Assembly: GCF_000711885.1 (NCBI RefSeq)
Contig: NZ_JONK01000004.1
Span: 248,001 to 312,000, forward strand
DNA length: 64,000 nucleotides
Origin: Chromobacterium haemolyticum DSM 19808
Lineage (GTDB): Bacteria > Pseudomonadota > Gammaproteobacteria > Burkholderiales > Chromobacteriaceae
Direction of reading: 5' to 3'
Shown: positions 11,814 through 20,664 of the stretch, one piece after another
Layout of the letters: each line of letters starts with the position of its first letter
Position numbering within the stretch: position 1 is the first letter of the stretch
Made by a program: the position numbers and the translations under genes
The notes under the pieces: generated by a model
What the model was told of the DNA's origin: nothing
Databases searched by the model: none
What the model saw: the letters and a program-made list of their open reading frames with translations, nothing else

Positions 11814-11902
11814 TCTGTTCAAAGTCTGCTGTGCGTCGTGAAACCTCGCGCGGCGGGCGCGGCGTCTTGTCTCGCGAGCGGTGGCCAGAGCTTGAACAGA
11901 TG
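11814..11902 (+). repeat. Dispersed palindromic element, degenerate copy
   Basis: CTGTTCAAAGTCTGCTGTGC (11814-11833) matches the left arm of the copy at 26198, and GAGCTTGAACAG near 11899 matches its right arm. The interior is shortened and diverged. It lies in the leader of the diguanylate cyclase gene. Confidence 0.45.
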
Positions 11903-11933
11903 ACTGGCGGGCGCGCTTTGCAAGGTGAATTAT

Positions 11934-11962
11934 GACAAGCGGCCCATGATAGGGCCGTTGTC
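11934..11962. terminator. Hairpin between aceB and the diguanylate cyclase gene
   Basis: GACAA-G-CGGCCC (11934-11945) pairs with GGGCCG-TTGTC (11952-11962) around a six-base loop with one bulge. There is no T-run. It lies downstream of aceB, after the hairpin at 12004, and may act as a secondary barrier. Confidence 0.4.
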
Positions 11963-12003
11963 CATGAGCTTCAATCCGCAAAGCTACGCAGCCAGGCTGA
12001 CAA

Positions 12004-12028
12004 ATCCCGACATTCACGCCGTCGGGAT
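12004..12028 (-). terminator. Probable aceB terminator
   Basis: ATCCCGAC (12004-12011) and GTCGGGAT (12021-12028) form an 8-bp stem 13 bp after the aceB stop codon. Read on the minus strand it is followed by TTTGTC, a short U-rich tail. Confidence 0.55.
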
Positions 12029-12040
12029 CCATTTGTCCTG

Positions 12041-13636
12041 TCAGGCCAGGTATTCGTATCCAGGCAGCGTCAGGAACTCGACAAAATCGTCAGAGGTGGT
12101 CAGCAGGTAGAACATCGCGGCGGCATCGTCGTACTGGCGGGTCCAGCGCGCGCCGTACTCGGCCTTGAGCTTGGCCACTTCCGCCGCGTGCAACTGGTGG
12201 AACAACTCGGCTGTTACTTTGCGGCCGTCGTCCAGCACGCCCTTGGGGCTGCGTATCCATTGCCAGATCTGAGAGCGGGAGATCTCCGCGGTGGCGGCGT
12301 CTTCCATCAGGTTATGGATGGGAACGCAGCCGTTGCCGGAAATCCAGGCGCCCAGGTACTGGATGCCCACATTGATGTTCATCGCCAGTCCGGCTTCGGT
12401 GATCGGCGCTTCCGGGCGGAAGTCCAGCAGTTCGGCGGCGCCGACCTGAACGTCCGGCCGTTGTTTGGCGATCTGGTTGGGCGCGTTGCCCAGCACTTTG
12501 CCGAAGGCCTCGGCGGCGATGGGGACCAGGCCGGGGTGGGCCACCCATCCGCCGTCGTAACCGTCGGCGGCGTCGCGCTCCTTGTCCGCCCGGACGCCGG
12601 CCAGCGCCTTCTCATTGGCCGCCGGATCGTTCTTGATCGGGATCAGCGCCGCCATGCCGCCTATCGCCGGCGCCGCGCGGCGGTGGCAAGTCTTCAGCAG
12701 CAGCAGCGCGTAGGCGCGCATAAAGGGCACGGTCATGGTGATCTGTGCGCGGTTGGCCAGACAGAAGTCGCGATTCTGACGGAATTTCTTGATGCAACTG
12801 AAAATATAGTCCCAGCGGCCGGCGTTGAGGCCGGCGCTGTGCTCGCGCAGTTCGTACAGAATTTCGTCCATTTCGAAAGCGGCGAGTATGGTTTCGATCA
12901 GTACCGTGGCCTTGATCGTGCCCTGCGGGATGGACAGCTCCTGTTGGGCGAATACGAACACGTCGTTCCACAGCCGCGCTTCCAGATGGCTTTCCATCTT
13001 GGGCAGGTAGTAATAAGTGGAGCTGCCCAAGCTGCGTAAGAATACGATGTTGTGGAAGAAGGACAAGGCGAAGTCGAACAGCGCGCCGGAGACGATGTCG
13101 CCGTCCACCTTGACGTGTTTTTCCATCAGGTGCCAGCCGCGCGGACGCAGCAGCAGGGTGGCGGTATCGGCGTTGAGCCGGTACTGCTTGCCGTCGGGGT
13201 TGGAGAAGGAGATGGTCTTGCGGTAGGCGTCGCGGACATTGATCTGGCCGTTGATCTGGTTGTCCCAGCTGGGGCAGTTGGAGTCCTCGAAATCCGCCAT
13301 GAAGCTCTTGGCGCCGGAATTGAGCGCGTTGATCATCATCTTGCGGTCTACCGGGCCGGTGATTTCCACGCGGCGATCCAGCAAATCGTCCGGCAGCGGC
13401 GCGATCTTCCAGTCGCCGGCGCGTACGGCGGCGGTTTCCGGCAGGAAGTCCGGCAGCTTGCCCGCGTCCAGCTCGGCTTGGCGCGCGGCGCGGGCGGCCA
13501 TCAGTTCACGGCGGCGAGGTTCGAAGCGGCGGTGCAGCTTGGCGACGAAGGCCAGCGCGTCGTGGCTGAGGATGTCGGCGTAGGCCGGGGTGAGCGTTGC
13601 GAGGATTTCGATCCCCTGAGGAAGCGTGGCTGCCAT
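12041..13636 (-). CDS. aceB: Malate synthase A
   Basis: This 531-residue enzyme condenses glyoxylate with acetyl-CoA to malate, the second step of the glyoxylate bypass. The single-domain A-form is shown by its length and by [31 protein letters not shown] and the C-terminal [27 protein letters not shown] lies 8 bases before the ATG. Isocitrate lyase, the first step of the bypass, is encoded separately at 38455. The divergent LysR-type gene 164 bp away is a natural candidate regulator, though it resembles broad CrgA-type regulators. Confidence 0.95.
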   Translation of the reverse strand: MAATLPQGIEILATLTPAYADILSHDALAFVAKLHRRFEPRRRELMAARAARQAELDAGKLPDFLPETAAVRAGDWKIAPLPDDLLDRRVEITGPVDRKMMINALNSGAKSFMADFEDSNCPSWDNQINGQINVRDAYRKTISFSNPDGKQYRLNADTATLLLRPRGWHLMEKHVKVDGDIVSGALFDFALSFFHNIVFLRSLGSSTYYYLPKMESHLEARLWNDVFVFAQQELSIPQGTIKATVLIETILAAFEMDEILYELREHSAGLNAGRWDYIFSCIKKFRQNRDFCLANRAQITMTVPFMRAYALLLLKTCHRRAAPAIGGMAALIPIKNDPAANEKALAGVRADKERDAADGYDGGWVAHPGLVPIAAEAFGKVLGNAPNQIAKQRPDVQVGAAELLDFRPEAPITEAGLAMNINVGIQYLGAWISGNGCVPIHNLMEDAATAEISRSQIWQWIRSPKGVLDDGRKVTAELFHQLHAAEVAKLKAEYGARWTRQYDDAAAMFYLLTTSDDFVEFLTLPGYEYLA

Positions 13637-13800
13637 GTTGGGACTCCTTTGCAGTGTTGGCCGGGGCGGGAGGCGCCCGCGTTCGGACCTGGGACAATGA
13701 AACGGGACCTGGCTAGTCTAGCTAGGCAAAGCATAAAAAAAAATGCATATATAGACATATCATCTTTTACTTTTTGTTAGCTAATCGTGGGGCGGCCTGA
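13637..13800. promoter_or_regulatory. AT-rich divergent promoter region between aceB and the LysR gene
   Basis: The 164-bp gap contains an AT-rich core (13733-13780, with a run of nine A and ATGCATATATAGACATAT) in an otherwise GC-rich neighbourhood. It must hold the promoters for both divergent genes. The dyad ATGCATAT/ATAT is the type of site a LysR protein binds, but the exact hexamers are not certain. Confidence 0.5.
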
Positions 13801-14691
13801 ATGTTGAAACAAATGGAGACCTTCGTCGCCGTGGTGTCGCAGGGCAGCTTGTCGGCCGCCGCGCGCCAGGAGGGGGTGGTGCCGGCCATCATTGGCCGGC
13901 GCATCGACGCGCTGGAGAATCGGCTGGGCGTCAAGCTGCTGACCCGCAGCACGCGCAGCCTGGCCTTGACTCAGGAGGGGGCGGCCTTTTTCGAAGACTG
14001 TCAGCGCATCCTCGCCGATCTTGAAGACGCGGAGGCGGCGGTGGCTTCCGGCAGCGGCCGCGCGCGAGGCCATTTGCGGGTTTCGGCGCCGGCCGGTTTC
14101 GGCCGCAAGCACGTGGCGCCGCACATCGCGGGCTTTCAGCAACTTCACCCGGACGTGAAGGTGACGCTGGATCTGTCTGACCGCTTGGTGGACCTGCAGC
14201 GCGACCGCATCGACTGCGCGATCCGCATTTCAGACCTGGCGGATTCCTCGCTGGTGGCGATCCGGCTGGCGGAGAACCGTCGCGTGGTGGTGGCGGCCCC
14301 GGCCTATCTGGCGCGTCACGGTTTGCCGCTCCGGCTGGAAGACCTGGCCGAGCACAACTGTCTGTCGCTGGGGGAGAGTCAGAGCCGCGGCTGGGCGTTT
14401 CGTCGCGAGGGCGAGGCGGTGAACCTGCGCGTGTCCGGCCGGCTGGAGTGCAACGACGGCGCGGTGCTGCACGACTGGGCGTTGCAGGGTTTGGGTTTGG
14501 CCTGGCGTTCGCTGTGGGAAGTGAAGGACGATCTATCCGATGGCCGCTTGGTGACGGTGCTGGACGAGTTCTCCGCGCCGGACTATCCGGTATGCGCGGT
14601 GGTGCCGCAGCGGCGCTTGCTGCCGGCGCGTGTGCGGCACTTCGTCGACTATCTGCGGTCAGTGTATGCTGACGCGGCTTATTGGAATTGA
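13801..14691 (+). CDS. LysR-family transcriptional regulator
   Basis: This 296-residue protein has an N-terminal winged helix (MLKQMETFVAVVSQGSLSAA; RRIDALENRLGVKLLTRSTR at about 38-57). A periplasmic-binding-type effector domain follows (GHLRVSAPAGFGRKHVAPHI at about 85-104, and the substrate loop LGLAWRSLWEVKDD). It belongs to the large CrgA/DsdC-like subgroup whose members often control a divergent neighbour. Here that neighbour is aceB, so control of the glyoxylate bypass is possible but not shown. Its stop is four bases before the next start. Confidence 0.85.
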   Translation: MLKQMETFVAVVSQGSLSAAARQEGVVPAIIGRRIDALENRLGVKLLTRSTRSLALTQEGAAFFEDCQRILADLEDAEAAVASGSGRARGHLRVSAPAGFGRKHVAPHIAGFQQLHPDVKVTLDLSDRLVDLQRDRIDCAIRISDLADSSLVAIRLAENRRVVVAAPAYLARHGLPLRLEDLAEHNCLSLGESQSRGWAFRREGEAVNLRVSGRLECNDGAVLHDWALQGLGLAWRSLWEVKDDLSDGRLVTVLDEFSAPDYPVCAVVPQRRLLPARVRHFVDYLRSVYADAAYWN

Positions 14692-14695
14692 GGCG

Positions 14696-15157
14696 ATGAA
14701 GATGAAAACAGCGATGGTGGCGCTCCTGGCGGCGCTGGCCGCCGCTCCGGCCTGGGCCGGCGCGGGCACGGTGGGGCTTAGCTGCCTGCCGTCGGCCGGC
14801 GCCGGCGTGGACATGCGCGAATGGCTGCTGGATCGGCTGGCTTTGAAGGGCGCGGCAGTGGATGAGACGCGGCCTCAATGGAAGCTGTGTTTCAAGCAAA
14901 GCCAGCAGCGCCAGGTGTATTGGCCGGCGGACGGTTGGTATGCCGGAGGCTGGCGAGATTGGCGCTACGGCGGCGGCATGTACTGGTCGCCGGACTATCA
15001 GGTGAGAACAGTGCGCACGTTGGCGCTGGAAGTGGTCAACAGCGCGGACGGCGCGGTGTTGTGGCAGGGCCAGCAGGAGTTGGGCGATGGGGACAACGGG
15101 CGCCAGCAATTGGAGAACGCGGCGCGCAAATTGATAGATTTGATGCCATTGCCATGA
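14696..15157 (+). CDS. Secreted aromatic-rich protein, possibly DUF4136-like
   Basis: This 153-residue protein has a signal peptide (MKMKTAMVALLAALAAAPAW, cleavage near AWA-GA). The mature part contains an unusual Trp/Tyr/Gly patch (YWPADGWYAGGWRDWRYGGG at about 78-97). A C-terminal block, TLALEVVNSADGAVLWQGQQ and then ENAARKLIDLMPLP, resembles the DUF4136 family of cell-envelope proteins. There is no lipobox cysteine, so it is probably soluble in the periplasm or weakly outer-membrane associated. It starts four bases after the LysR stop and may be translationally coupled. Function unknown. Confidence 0.6.
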   Translation: MKMKTAMVALLAALAAAPAWAGAGTVGLSCLPSAGAGVDMREWLLDRLALKGAAVDETRPQWKLCFKQSQQRQVYWPADGWYAGGWRDWRYGGGMYWSPDYQVRTVRTLALEVVNSADGAVLWQGQQELGDGDNGRQQLENAARKLIDLMPLP

Positions 15158-15322
15158 TTTGTTTTGCGCTATGATGACGTGCAGGGTTTGCCAATGGCGT
15201 GCTATATGGGGTTTCCCGTATTGCCGGCCTCAGGCCCTGCGGTACTATCGCATTCTTCCCCGGCATGAACTGCGTGGATCGGCGGCTAGTCAAGAACGGC
15301 GAACAAAATCAGCGTAGCGTCT
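15158..15322. other. Intergenic stretch without recognisable content
   Basis: These 165 bases follow the secreted-protein gene. I see no coding frame with a convincing start and no clear terminator. The dispersed repeat begins right after. Confidence 0.5.
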
Positions 15323-15467
15323 GAGAACCGGTTCAATATCTGCTGTGCGTTGGCGATACAGCGTCGAAATCAGCTTAGAAATGCTTATGTACTTGTGTAC
15401 ATTCCGCGTTCTTAGCCATTTTCGCCTTGTCTCGCCCTTGCTCGCTGGATTTTGAACAGCTTCTTAA
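15323..15467 (+). repeat. Dispersed palindromic element, full-length copy
   Basis: The left end is GAGAACCGGTTCAATATCTG and the right end is GATTTTGAACAGCTTCTTAA, giving an imperfect terminal inverted repeat. The interior holds GAAATGCTTATGTAC, GTACATTCCGC and TTTTCGCCTTGTCTCGCC, all shared with the copies at 23021 and 34118. Confidence 0.85.
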
Positions 15468-15550
15468 GGCAAGGCGCGTCGACGAAGACCGTACACAGAG
15501 TACGGCTAGTCGACGCAACGCCGCATCAGGATTTTGTCGTGCCGTTTTAA
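15468..15550. repeat. Second palindromic unit abutting the dispersed element
   Basis: GCGTCGAC (15476-15483) pairs with GTCGACGC (15509-15516), and inside these CCGTAC (15489-15494) pairs with GTACGG (15500-15505) around ACAGA. The result is a strong extended hairpin. Flanking AAGGC and GCCGTTTTAA are also roughly inverted. It differs in sequence from the dispersed element that ends right before it and may be a separate REP-like family. Confidence 0.55.
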
Positions 15551-15615
15551 GCCGACGGCGGACAGGACAGCAGGGGAGAGGACACAACAGATCATACAGG
15601 CCCCATCCGAGTATG

Positions 15616-15643
15616 AAGCGCCCGCCGGGACAGCGGGCGCTTT
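15616..15643 (+). terminator. Hairpin upstream of the permease gene
   Basis: AAGCGCCCGC (15616-15625) pairs with GCGGGCGCTT (15633-15642) around a seven-base loop, followed by a weak U-rich tail. It could be a terminator or an attenuator 40 bases before the permease start. Confidence 0.55.
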
Positions 15644-15682
15644 GTCGTTGTACCGGACGGCCGTTACGGGACAGTGAAACAA

Positions 15683-17080
15683 ATGAGTTTGATGCGCAAA
15701 AAGAGCGTCCAGGGAATGCTGGCTACCGCTCAGACCTCGCGTGGGCTTCGCAAGGAGCTTTCCGCTTTCGACCTTACCATGCTCGGCATCGGGGCCATCA
15801 TCGGCACCGGCATCTTTGTGCTGACCGGCACCGGCGCCACTGTGGCCGGCCCCGGACTGGTGCTTTCCTTCGTGATCAGCGCTTTCGCCTGCGGCTTCGC
15901 CGCCTTGTGCTACGCCGAGTTCGCCTCCATGCTGCCGGTTTCCGGCTCCACTTACACCTACGCTTACGCGACGCTGGGCGAGATGATCGCCTGGATCATA
16001 GGCTGGGATTTGTTGTTGGAATACCTGCTGGCTTCGTCGGCGGTGTCGGTGGGCTGGTCCGGCTATTTCCAGAGCCTGCTGTCCGGCTTCGGCGTGACCT
16101 TGCCTGAATACTTGACCGCCGCCGCAGGCTCGCTGCCAGGCAAGCAGACGCTGTTCAATCTGCCGGCCTTTTGCGTGGCGATGGTGATCACCGCTTTGCT
16201 GGCCTTCGGCATCAAGGAGTCCAAGCGCGTCAACAATGTGGTGGTGCTGATCAAGGTGGGCGTGGTGTTGCTGTTCATCGGTATCGGCGTGTGGCACGTC
16301 AAACCGGTGAACTGGCAGCCGGCGCTGCCCTTCGGCTTTTCCGGCGTGTTCCACGGCGCCGCCATTGTATTCTTCAGCTTCATCGGCTTCGACGCGGTGA
16401 CCTGCGCCGCCGAGGAAGTGAAGAACCCGGCCAAGGATATCCCGCGCGGGGTGATCTGGTCGTTGGGGGTGTGTTCCCTGCTCTACGTGGTGGTGGCGGC
16501 CATCATGACCGGCATCGTGCCTTATATGCAGTTCGCCGGCGTTGATCATCCCGTGTCCCTGGCCTTGCAAGTGGCCAAGTTGGACTGGTTCGCCGGCTTC
16601 GTCGATCTGGGCGCCATCCTCGGCATGATGACGGTGATCCTGGTGATGACCTATGGTCAGACTCGAATCCTGTTCGCCATGTCGCGCGACGGCCTGCTGC
16701 CCAAAATCTTTTCCGAAGTGAACCCCAAGTACGGCACGCCGTACAAGGCCACCTGGCTGATCGGCACCATCATCGCGCTGCTGGCGGGCTTCGTGCCGCT
16801 GCACACTCTGGCGGAACTGGTGAACATCGGCACCTTGGCTGCCTTTACCCTGATCGCCTTGTCCGTGATCGTGCTGCGCAAGCGCGAACCCAATCTGCCG
16901 CGCAAATTCGTTTGCCCGGGCGTGCCTTACATCCCGGCGCTGGCCATTCTGTGCTGCGGCTTTCTGATGACTCAGCTGTCGCTGCTGACCTGGCTGTGTT
17001 TCATGGCTTGGTTGTTGATAGGCTTGGTGGTGTATTTTGGGTATTCGCGGCGGAATTCGCTGTTGAACAATCCTGCCTGA
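15683..17080 (+). CDS. APC-superfamily amino acid permease (cationic amino acid transporter type)
   Basis: This is about 465 residues with 12 membrane spans. Span 1 carries the substrate-binding glycine motif [14 protein letters not shown], and span 6 contains [20 protein letters not shown], which are the two unwound helices of the APC fold. The N-terminus [20 protein letters not shown] and the segment order resemble bacterial cationic amino acid transporters (YfnA/CAT-like). Substrate is therefore an amino acid, but which one is not determined. A GTG at 15674 and an ATG at 15692 are alternative starts. A perfect terminator follows. Confidence 0.85.
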   Translation: MSLMRKKSVQGMLATAQTSRGLRKELSAFDLTMLGIGAIIGTGIFVLTGTGATVAGPGLVLSFVISAFACGFAALCYAEFASMLPVSGSTYTYAYATLGEMIAWIIGWDLLLEYLLASSAVSVGWSGYFQSLLSGFGVTLPEYLTAAAGSLPGKQTLFNLPAFCVAMVITALLAFGIKESKRVNNVVVLIKVGVVLLFIGIGVWHVKPVNWQPALPFGFSGVFHGAAIVFFSFIGFDAVTCAAEEVKNPAKDIPRGVIWSLGVCSLLYVVVAAIMTGIVPYMQFAGVDHPVSLALQVAKLDWFAGFVDLGAILGMMTVILVMTYGQTRILFAMSRDGLLPKIFSEVNPKYGTPYKATWLIGTIIALLAGFVPLHTLAELVNIGTLAAFTLIALSVIVLRKREPNLPRKFVCPGVPYIPALAILCCGFLMTQLSLLTWLCFMAWLLIGLVVYFGYSRRNSLLNNPA

Positions 17081-17091
17081 GGCGGAGTGTG

Positions 17092-17119
17092 AAAAAGCCG
17101 GCAAAAGCCGGCTTTTTTT
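17092..17119 (+). terminator. Rho-independent terminator of the permease gene
   Basis: GCCGGC (17097-17102), loop AAAA, GCCGGC (17107-17112), then seven T. The A-run before the stem makes it usable in both directions. Confidence 0.9.
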
Positions 17120-17175
17120 GCGCCCGCGGCCGACCGCGGGCGGATAATGGCGGCATGGACGGAGGAGGGGAAACG

Positions 17176-17694
17176 ATGGAAGCGAAGACCGAATTGACGG
17201 CATGGCAGGGAGACATCACCACGCTGGCGCTGGACGCCATTGTCAATGCCGCCAACGCCAGCTTGTTGGGCGGCGGCGGGGTGGACGGGGCCATCCACCG
17301 CGCAGCTGGGCCGGAACTGCTGGCGGAATGCCGGACCTTGAACGGCTGCCGCGTCGGCGAGGCCAAGCTGACTGCCGGCTACCAGCTGCCGGCGCGGCAT
17401 GTGATTCATACGGTGGGGCCGATCTGGCAGGGCGGCGCTCAAGGAGAGGCGGAGTTGCTGGCCGCCTGCTACCGCAACAGTCTGGCGCTGGCGGCGCGGC
17501 ACGGGCTGGCCAGCATTGCCTTCCCTGCGATCAGTTGCGGCGTTTACGGCTACCCGGCAACGGAGGCCAGCGATATCGCGGTTGGCACCGTCCGTCAGTG
17601 GCTGGCGCAGGAGCCGCATACGCTGCGGCGCGTGCTGCTGGTGGCCTTTGACGACGCGATGGCCGATCGCTATCGGCGCTTGCTGGCCGGCTAG
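17176..17694 (+). CDS. Macrodomain O-acetyl-ADP-ribose deacetylase
   Basis: This 172-residue protein is a single macrodomain of the MacroD/YmdB class. The ADP-ribose-binding elements are clear: [16 protein letters not shown] (Asp13, Asn24, Asn27), the glycine-rich [16 protein letters not shown] (31-46) and the phosphate loop ISCGVYGYP (119-127). Such enzymes remove acetyl from O-acetyl-ADP-ribose and can reverse mono-ADP-ribosylation of acidic residues. GGAGGAGGGG gives a very strong ribosome binding site for the ATG at 17176. It ends one base before the convergent ion-channel gene. Confidence 0.9.
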   Translation: MEAKTELTAWQGDITTLALDAIVNAANASLLGGGGVDGAIHRAAGPELLAECRTLNGCRVGEAKLTAGYQLPARHVIHTVGPIWQGGAQGEAELLAACYRNSLALAARHGLASIAFPAISCGVYGYPATEASDIAVGTVRQWLAQEPHTLRRVLLVAFDDAMADRYRRLLAG

Positions 17695-17695
17695 G

Positions 17696-18571
17696 CTAGC
17701 TGACCTCGCCCTTGGACGGGCGCGGCAACTGGCCGCCGCAGTGCTTGCAGAAGCGGGCGTCCCAGTCGTGGCCCTCGGTGAAGCAATGAGGGCACAGCCG
17801 AGTGCCGGACACGGCTTCCACGGTCTTGGCCTTGGCGCCGCTGCCGCGCGCGATTTCCGCGGTGACGATGCCGGTGGGCACCGCGATGATGCCGTAGCCG
17901 GTAATCATGACCACGCTGGCCAGCGCCTGGCCCAGCGGCGTCTTGGGCGTGATGTCGCCGAAGCCCACCGTGGTCAGGGTGACGATGGCCCAGTAAATGC
18001 TGACCGGGATGCTGGTGTAGCCGTGCTCCGGGCCTTCTATCACGAACATCATCGTGCCCAGAATCACCACCAGCAAGACCACGGTGACCAGAAACACCGT
18101 GATCTTGCGGCGGCTGGCCAGCATTGCCCGTTTCAGCTCGCTGGCCTCGCCGATGTAGCGGGTCAGCTTGAGAATGCGGAACATGCGAAGCAGGCGAAGG
18201 ATGCGGATATCGGCCAGGAAGCGGCTTTCCGGGATGAGCAGCCCAAGATACAGCGGCAGCACCGAAAGCAGATCGATGACGCCGAAGAAGCTTTTCACAT
18301 AGCGCATCGGCTTGTGGATGCAGATCAGCCGCAATGCGTATTCGATAGTGAACAGAATGGTGAAACACCAGTCTAGAATCTTGAGTTGGGGCCCCCAAGC
18401 GGCTTGTATGCTTTGCACGCTCTCCAAGATCACCGTCAGCACCGACAGCAGGATGGCGACGATCAGCGCCAGGTCGAAGATGCGGCCCGGCCGGGTGTCT
18501 GCCTCGTAAATGATGATGTAGAGCTTGCGGCGCCAGCCGGTGAGGGGGATCAGGGTTTCCTGTGTTGGCAT
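17696..18571 (-). CDS. Voltage-gated potassium channel with C-terminal zinc ribbon
   Basis: This 291-residue protein is a six-span Kv-type subunit. S4 carries regularly spaced arginines (RILRLLRMFRILKLTRY, about 123-139), and the selectivity filter is TTVGFGD (200-206). After S6 there is an unusual cytoplasmic tail with two CxxC pairs, C260-PH-C263 and C275-KH-C278, which form a small zinc ribbon. The ATG at 18571 gives the usual start before S1; the frame is open to 18688 but that part is low-complexity leader. It should form tetramers in the inner membrane. The zinc ribbon suggests regulation or assembly through the tail. Confidence 0.87.
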   Translation of the reverse strand: MPTQETLIPLTGWRRKLYIIIYEADTRPGRIFDLALIVAILLSVLTVILESVQSIQAAWGPQLKILDWCFTILFTIEYALRLICIHKPMRYVKSFFGVIDLLSVLPLYLGLLIPESRFLADIRILRLLRMFRILKLTRYIGEASELKRAMLASRRKITVFLVTVVLLVVILGTMMFVIEGPEHGYTSIPVSIYWAIVTLTTVGFGDITPKTPLGQALASVVMITGYGIIAVPTGIVTAEIARGSGAKAKTVEAVSGTRLCPHCFTEGHDWDARFCKHCGGQLPRPSKGEVS

Positions 18572-18692
18572 AAGCGGGGAGTGGGCCTCGGTCTGCGGGT
18601 GGTGGGCAATGGTTTCAGTGTAGCTGCCGGACCGCGGCGCGCGCGGGGCCGGCTGAGACTGCCAAGTTTGTCGATTATAAGCAAACAATATT

Positions 18693-18720
18693 TTGGTTCG
18701 TTGCTCAGCTTGTTTATGAT
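18693..18720 (+). promoter_or_regulatory. Probable cysK promoter
   Basis: TTGGTT (18693-18698) and TATGAT (18715-18720) are separated by 16 bp, 45 bases upstream of the cysK ATG in an AT-rich stretch. It fits a sigma-70 promoter. No CysB site can be identified by eye. Confidence 0.5.
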
Positions 18721-18765
18721 GCTGGGTAATATGGTTTTCTTCAAAACAGTTTGTGGAGAATAAAG

Positions 18766-19701
18766 ATGCGAATTGCCAATGCTGTGACGGATTTGATCGG
18801 CAACACCCCGCTAGTGCGGCTTAACCGGGTGACCGAAGGCTGCGGCGCTACCGTGGTGGCCAAACTGGAGTTCTTCAACCCGGCTCACAGCGTCAAGGAC
18901 CGCATCGCGGTGGCGATGATCGACGCTGCCGAGCAGGCCGGCAAGATCGGCCCGGACACTACCATCGTCGAACCCACCTCCGGCAATACCGGCATCGGCC
19001 TGGCCATGGTCTGCGCCGCGCGCGGCTATAAGTTGGTGATCACCATGCCGGAAACCATGAGTCGGGAACGTCGTCAACTGCTGCGCGCCTACGGCGCCGA
19101 GTTGATTCTGACCCCTGGACCCGACGGCATGGGCGGCGCCATCGCCAAGGCGCGCGAACTGGTGGAACAGAATCCGGACAGCTACTTCATGCCGCAGCAG
19201 TTTGAGAACCCGGCCAACCCGGCCATCCACCGCAACACCACTGCCGAAGAAGTATGGAAGGACACCGACGGCAAGGTCGACATCTTCGTCGCCGGCGTCG
19301 GCACCGGCGGCACCATCACCGGCGTGGGCGAAGTGCTGAAGGCGCGCAAGCCCGGCGTGCGCATCGTAGCGGTGGAGCCGGACGCGTCTCCGGTGCTGTC
19401 CGGCGGCCCCAAAGGCCCCCACCCGATCCAGGGCATCGGCGCCGGTTTTGTGCCGGCCATCCTCAACACCGGCATTTACGATGAAATCATCCGGGTGAAA
19501 AATGAGGATTCGATGGAAACTGCGCGCGCGGTGGCGGCGCGCGAGGGCCTGCTGGTGGGCATTTCCTCCGGCGCGGCGGTGTGGGCGGCGCTGGAACTGG
19601 CCAAGCGTCCGGAAAACGCCGGCAAGCTGATCGTGGTGGTGATTCCTTCTTTCGGCGAGCGCTATTTGTCCACGCCGCTGTTCCAGCATCTGGCGGATTA
19701 A
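18766..19701 (+). CDS. cysK: Cysteine synthase A (O-acetylserine sulfhydrylase)
   Basis: This 311-residue PLP enzyme makes cysteine from O-acetylserine and sulfide. The lysine that binds PLP is Lys44 in [14 protein letters not shown] (71-76) is the substrate loop, GTGGTITG binds the PLP phosphate, and [12 protein letters not shown] opens the protein. The ATG at 18766 follows TGGAGA. Length and motifs fit CysK better than CysM. A strong hairpin terminator follows at 19732. Confidence 0.94.
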   Translation: MRIANAVTDLIGNTPLVRLNRVTEGCGATVVAKLEFFNPAHSVKDRIAVAMIDAAEQAGKIGPDTTIVEPTSGNTGIGLAMVCAARGYKLVITMPETMSRERRQLLRAYGAELILTPGPDGMGGAIAKARELVEQNPDSYFMPQQFENPANPAIHRNTTAEEVWKDTDGKVDIFVAGVGTGGTITGVGEVLKARKPGVRIVAVEPDASPVLSGGPKGPHPIQGIGAGFVPAILNTGIYDEIIRVKNEDSMETARAVAAREGLLVGISSGAAVWAALELAKRPENAGKLIVVVIPSFGERYLSTPLFQHLAD

Positions 19702-19731
19702 GCGCCTGCGGCCGGCGTGGCCGCAACATCG

Positions 19732-19767
19732 ACAGCCTGGCGGCTTTCTGCCAGGCTGTTTGTTTTT
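19732..19767 (+). terminator. cysK terminator
   Basis: ACAGCCTGGC (19732-19741) pairs with GCCAGGCTGT (19750-19759) around an eight-base loop, followed by TTGTTTTTG. Confidence 0.88.
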
Positions 19768-19791
19768 GTCGTTTCGCATCGAGGGGAAATC

Positions 19792-20664
19792 ATGGAGCAG
19801 TTGCAAGCTTTGCTGACCCGCGCCGAAGCCATGCTGGCGCGTTTGGAGCCCTTGCTGCCGCCGGCGCGGCCGGAGCCGGACTGGGGCGCGCTGGCCTTCC
19901 GCTGGCAGCGCCAGGGTATGGCCGGCTGGCTGGAGGCGGTGGCGGAGCCGCACGCGCCGGAACTGGAGCGGCTGACCCATATCGACACCCAACGCGCGCA
20001 GCTGCTGCGCAACACTCGCCAGTTCGTCAAGGGTCGGCCGGCCAACAACGTGCTGCTCACCGGCGCGCGCGGCACCGGCAAATCCTCGCTGGTCAAGGCG
20101 CTGCTGCCTGAGTTCGCCGCCAAGGGCCTGCGCCTCATCGAAGTGGACAAGGCGCAACTGGGCGACTTGAACCGCATTGTTGACCTGGTGGCTGGACGCA
20201 AGGAGCGCTTCATTCTGTTTTGCGACGACCTGTCCTTCGAGCAGGGCGACGACGCTTACAAGGCGCTGAAGACCGCGCTGGACGGCGGCCTGGCGCGCCG
20301 CGTCGACAATGTGCTGGTGTACGCCACCTCCAACCGCCGCCATCTGATGCCGGAAAAGATGAGCGAAAACCGCGAAGGCTGGGTGCAGGACGGCGAAATC
20401 CATCCGGGGGAGGCGATTGAGGAGAAGGTGTCGTTGTCGGACCGCTTCGGCCTGTGGCTGTCTTTCTACCCGTTTGATCAGGACGCCTACCTGGCGGCGG
20501 CGACCGAGTGGCTGGCGCATTTCGGCCTGAAGCTGGACGCCGAGGCGGAAAAAGCGGCCTTGCACTGGAGCCACCTGCGCGGCAGTCGCTCCGGCCGCGT
20601 CGCCTGGCAGTTCGCCTGCGATTGGGCCGGGCGCAGTGCCAAGGAGCGCAAGGCCTTGCTATGA
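19792..20664 (+). CDS. DUF815 AAA-type ATPase
   Basis: This 290-residue protein has a Walker A motif GARGTGKSS (91-99) and a Walker B-like RFILFCDDLSF near 145. The conserved ERLTHIDTQRAQLLRNTRQF and NRRHLMPEKM (sensor 1 region) are typical of the DUF815 family. These are AAA proteins widespread in proteobacteria with no proven function. GAGGGGAAATC precedes the ATG. Its last six bases overlap the end of the convergent antiporter gene. Confidence 0.85.
   Translation: MEQLQALLTRAEAMLARLEPLLPPARPEPDWGALAFRWQRQGMAGWLEAVAEPHAPELERLTHIDTQRAQLLRNTRQFVKGRPANNVLLTGARGTGKSSLVKALLPEFAAKGLRLIEVDKAQLGDLNRIVDLVAGRKERFILFCDDLSFEQGDDAYKALKTALDGGLARRVDNVLVYATSNRRHLMPEKMSENREGWVQDGEIHPGEAIEEKVSLSDRFGLWLSFYPFDQDAYLAAATEWLAHFGLKLDAEAEKAALHWSHLRGSRSGRVAWQFACDWAGRSAKERKALL

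Noticed and set aside
15506..17203. 565-codon minus-strand frame opposite the permease
   Set aside because: Composition is His/Gln-rich with no motif, and the plus strand carries a complete APC permease.
18811..20574. 587-codon minus-strand frame opposite cysK and the DUF815 gene
   Set aside because: Both plus-strand genes are well supported; the frame is a GC-driven shadow.
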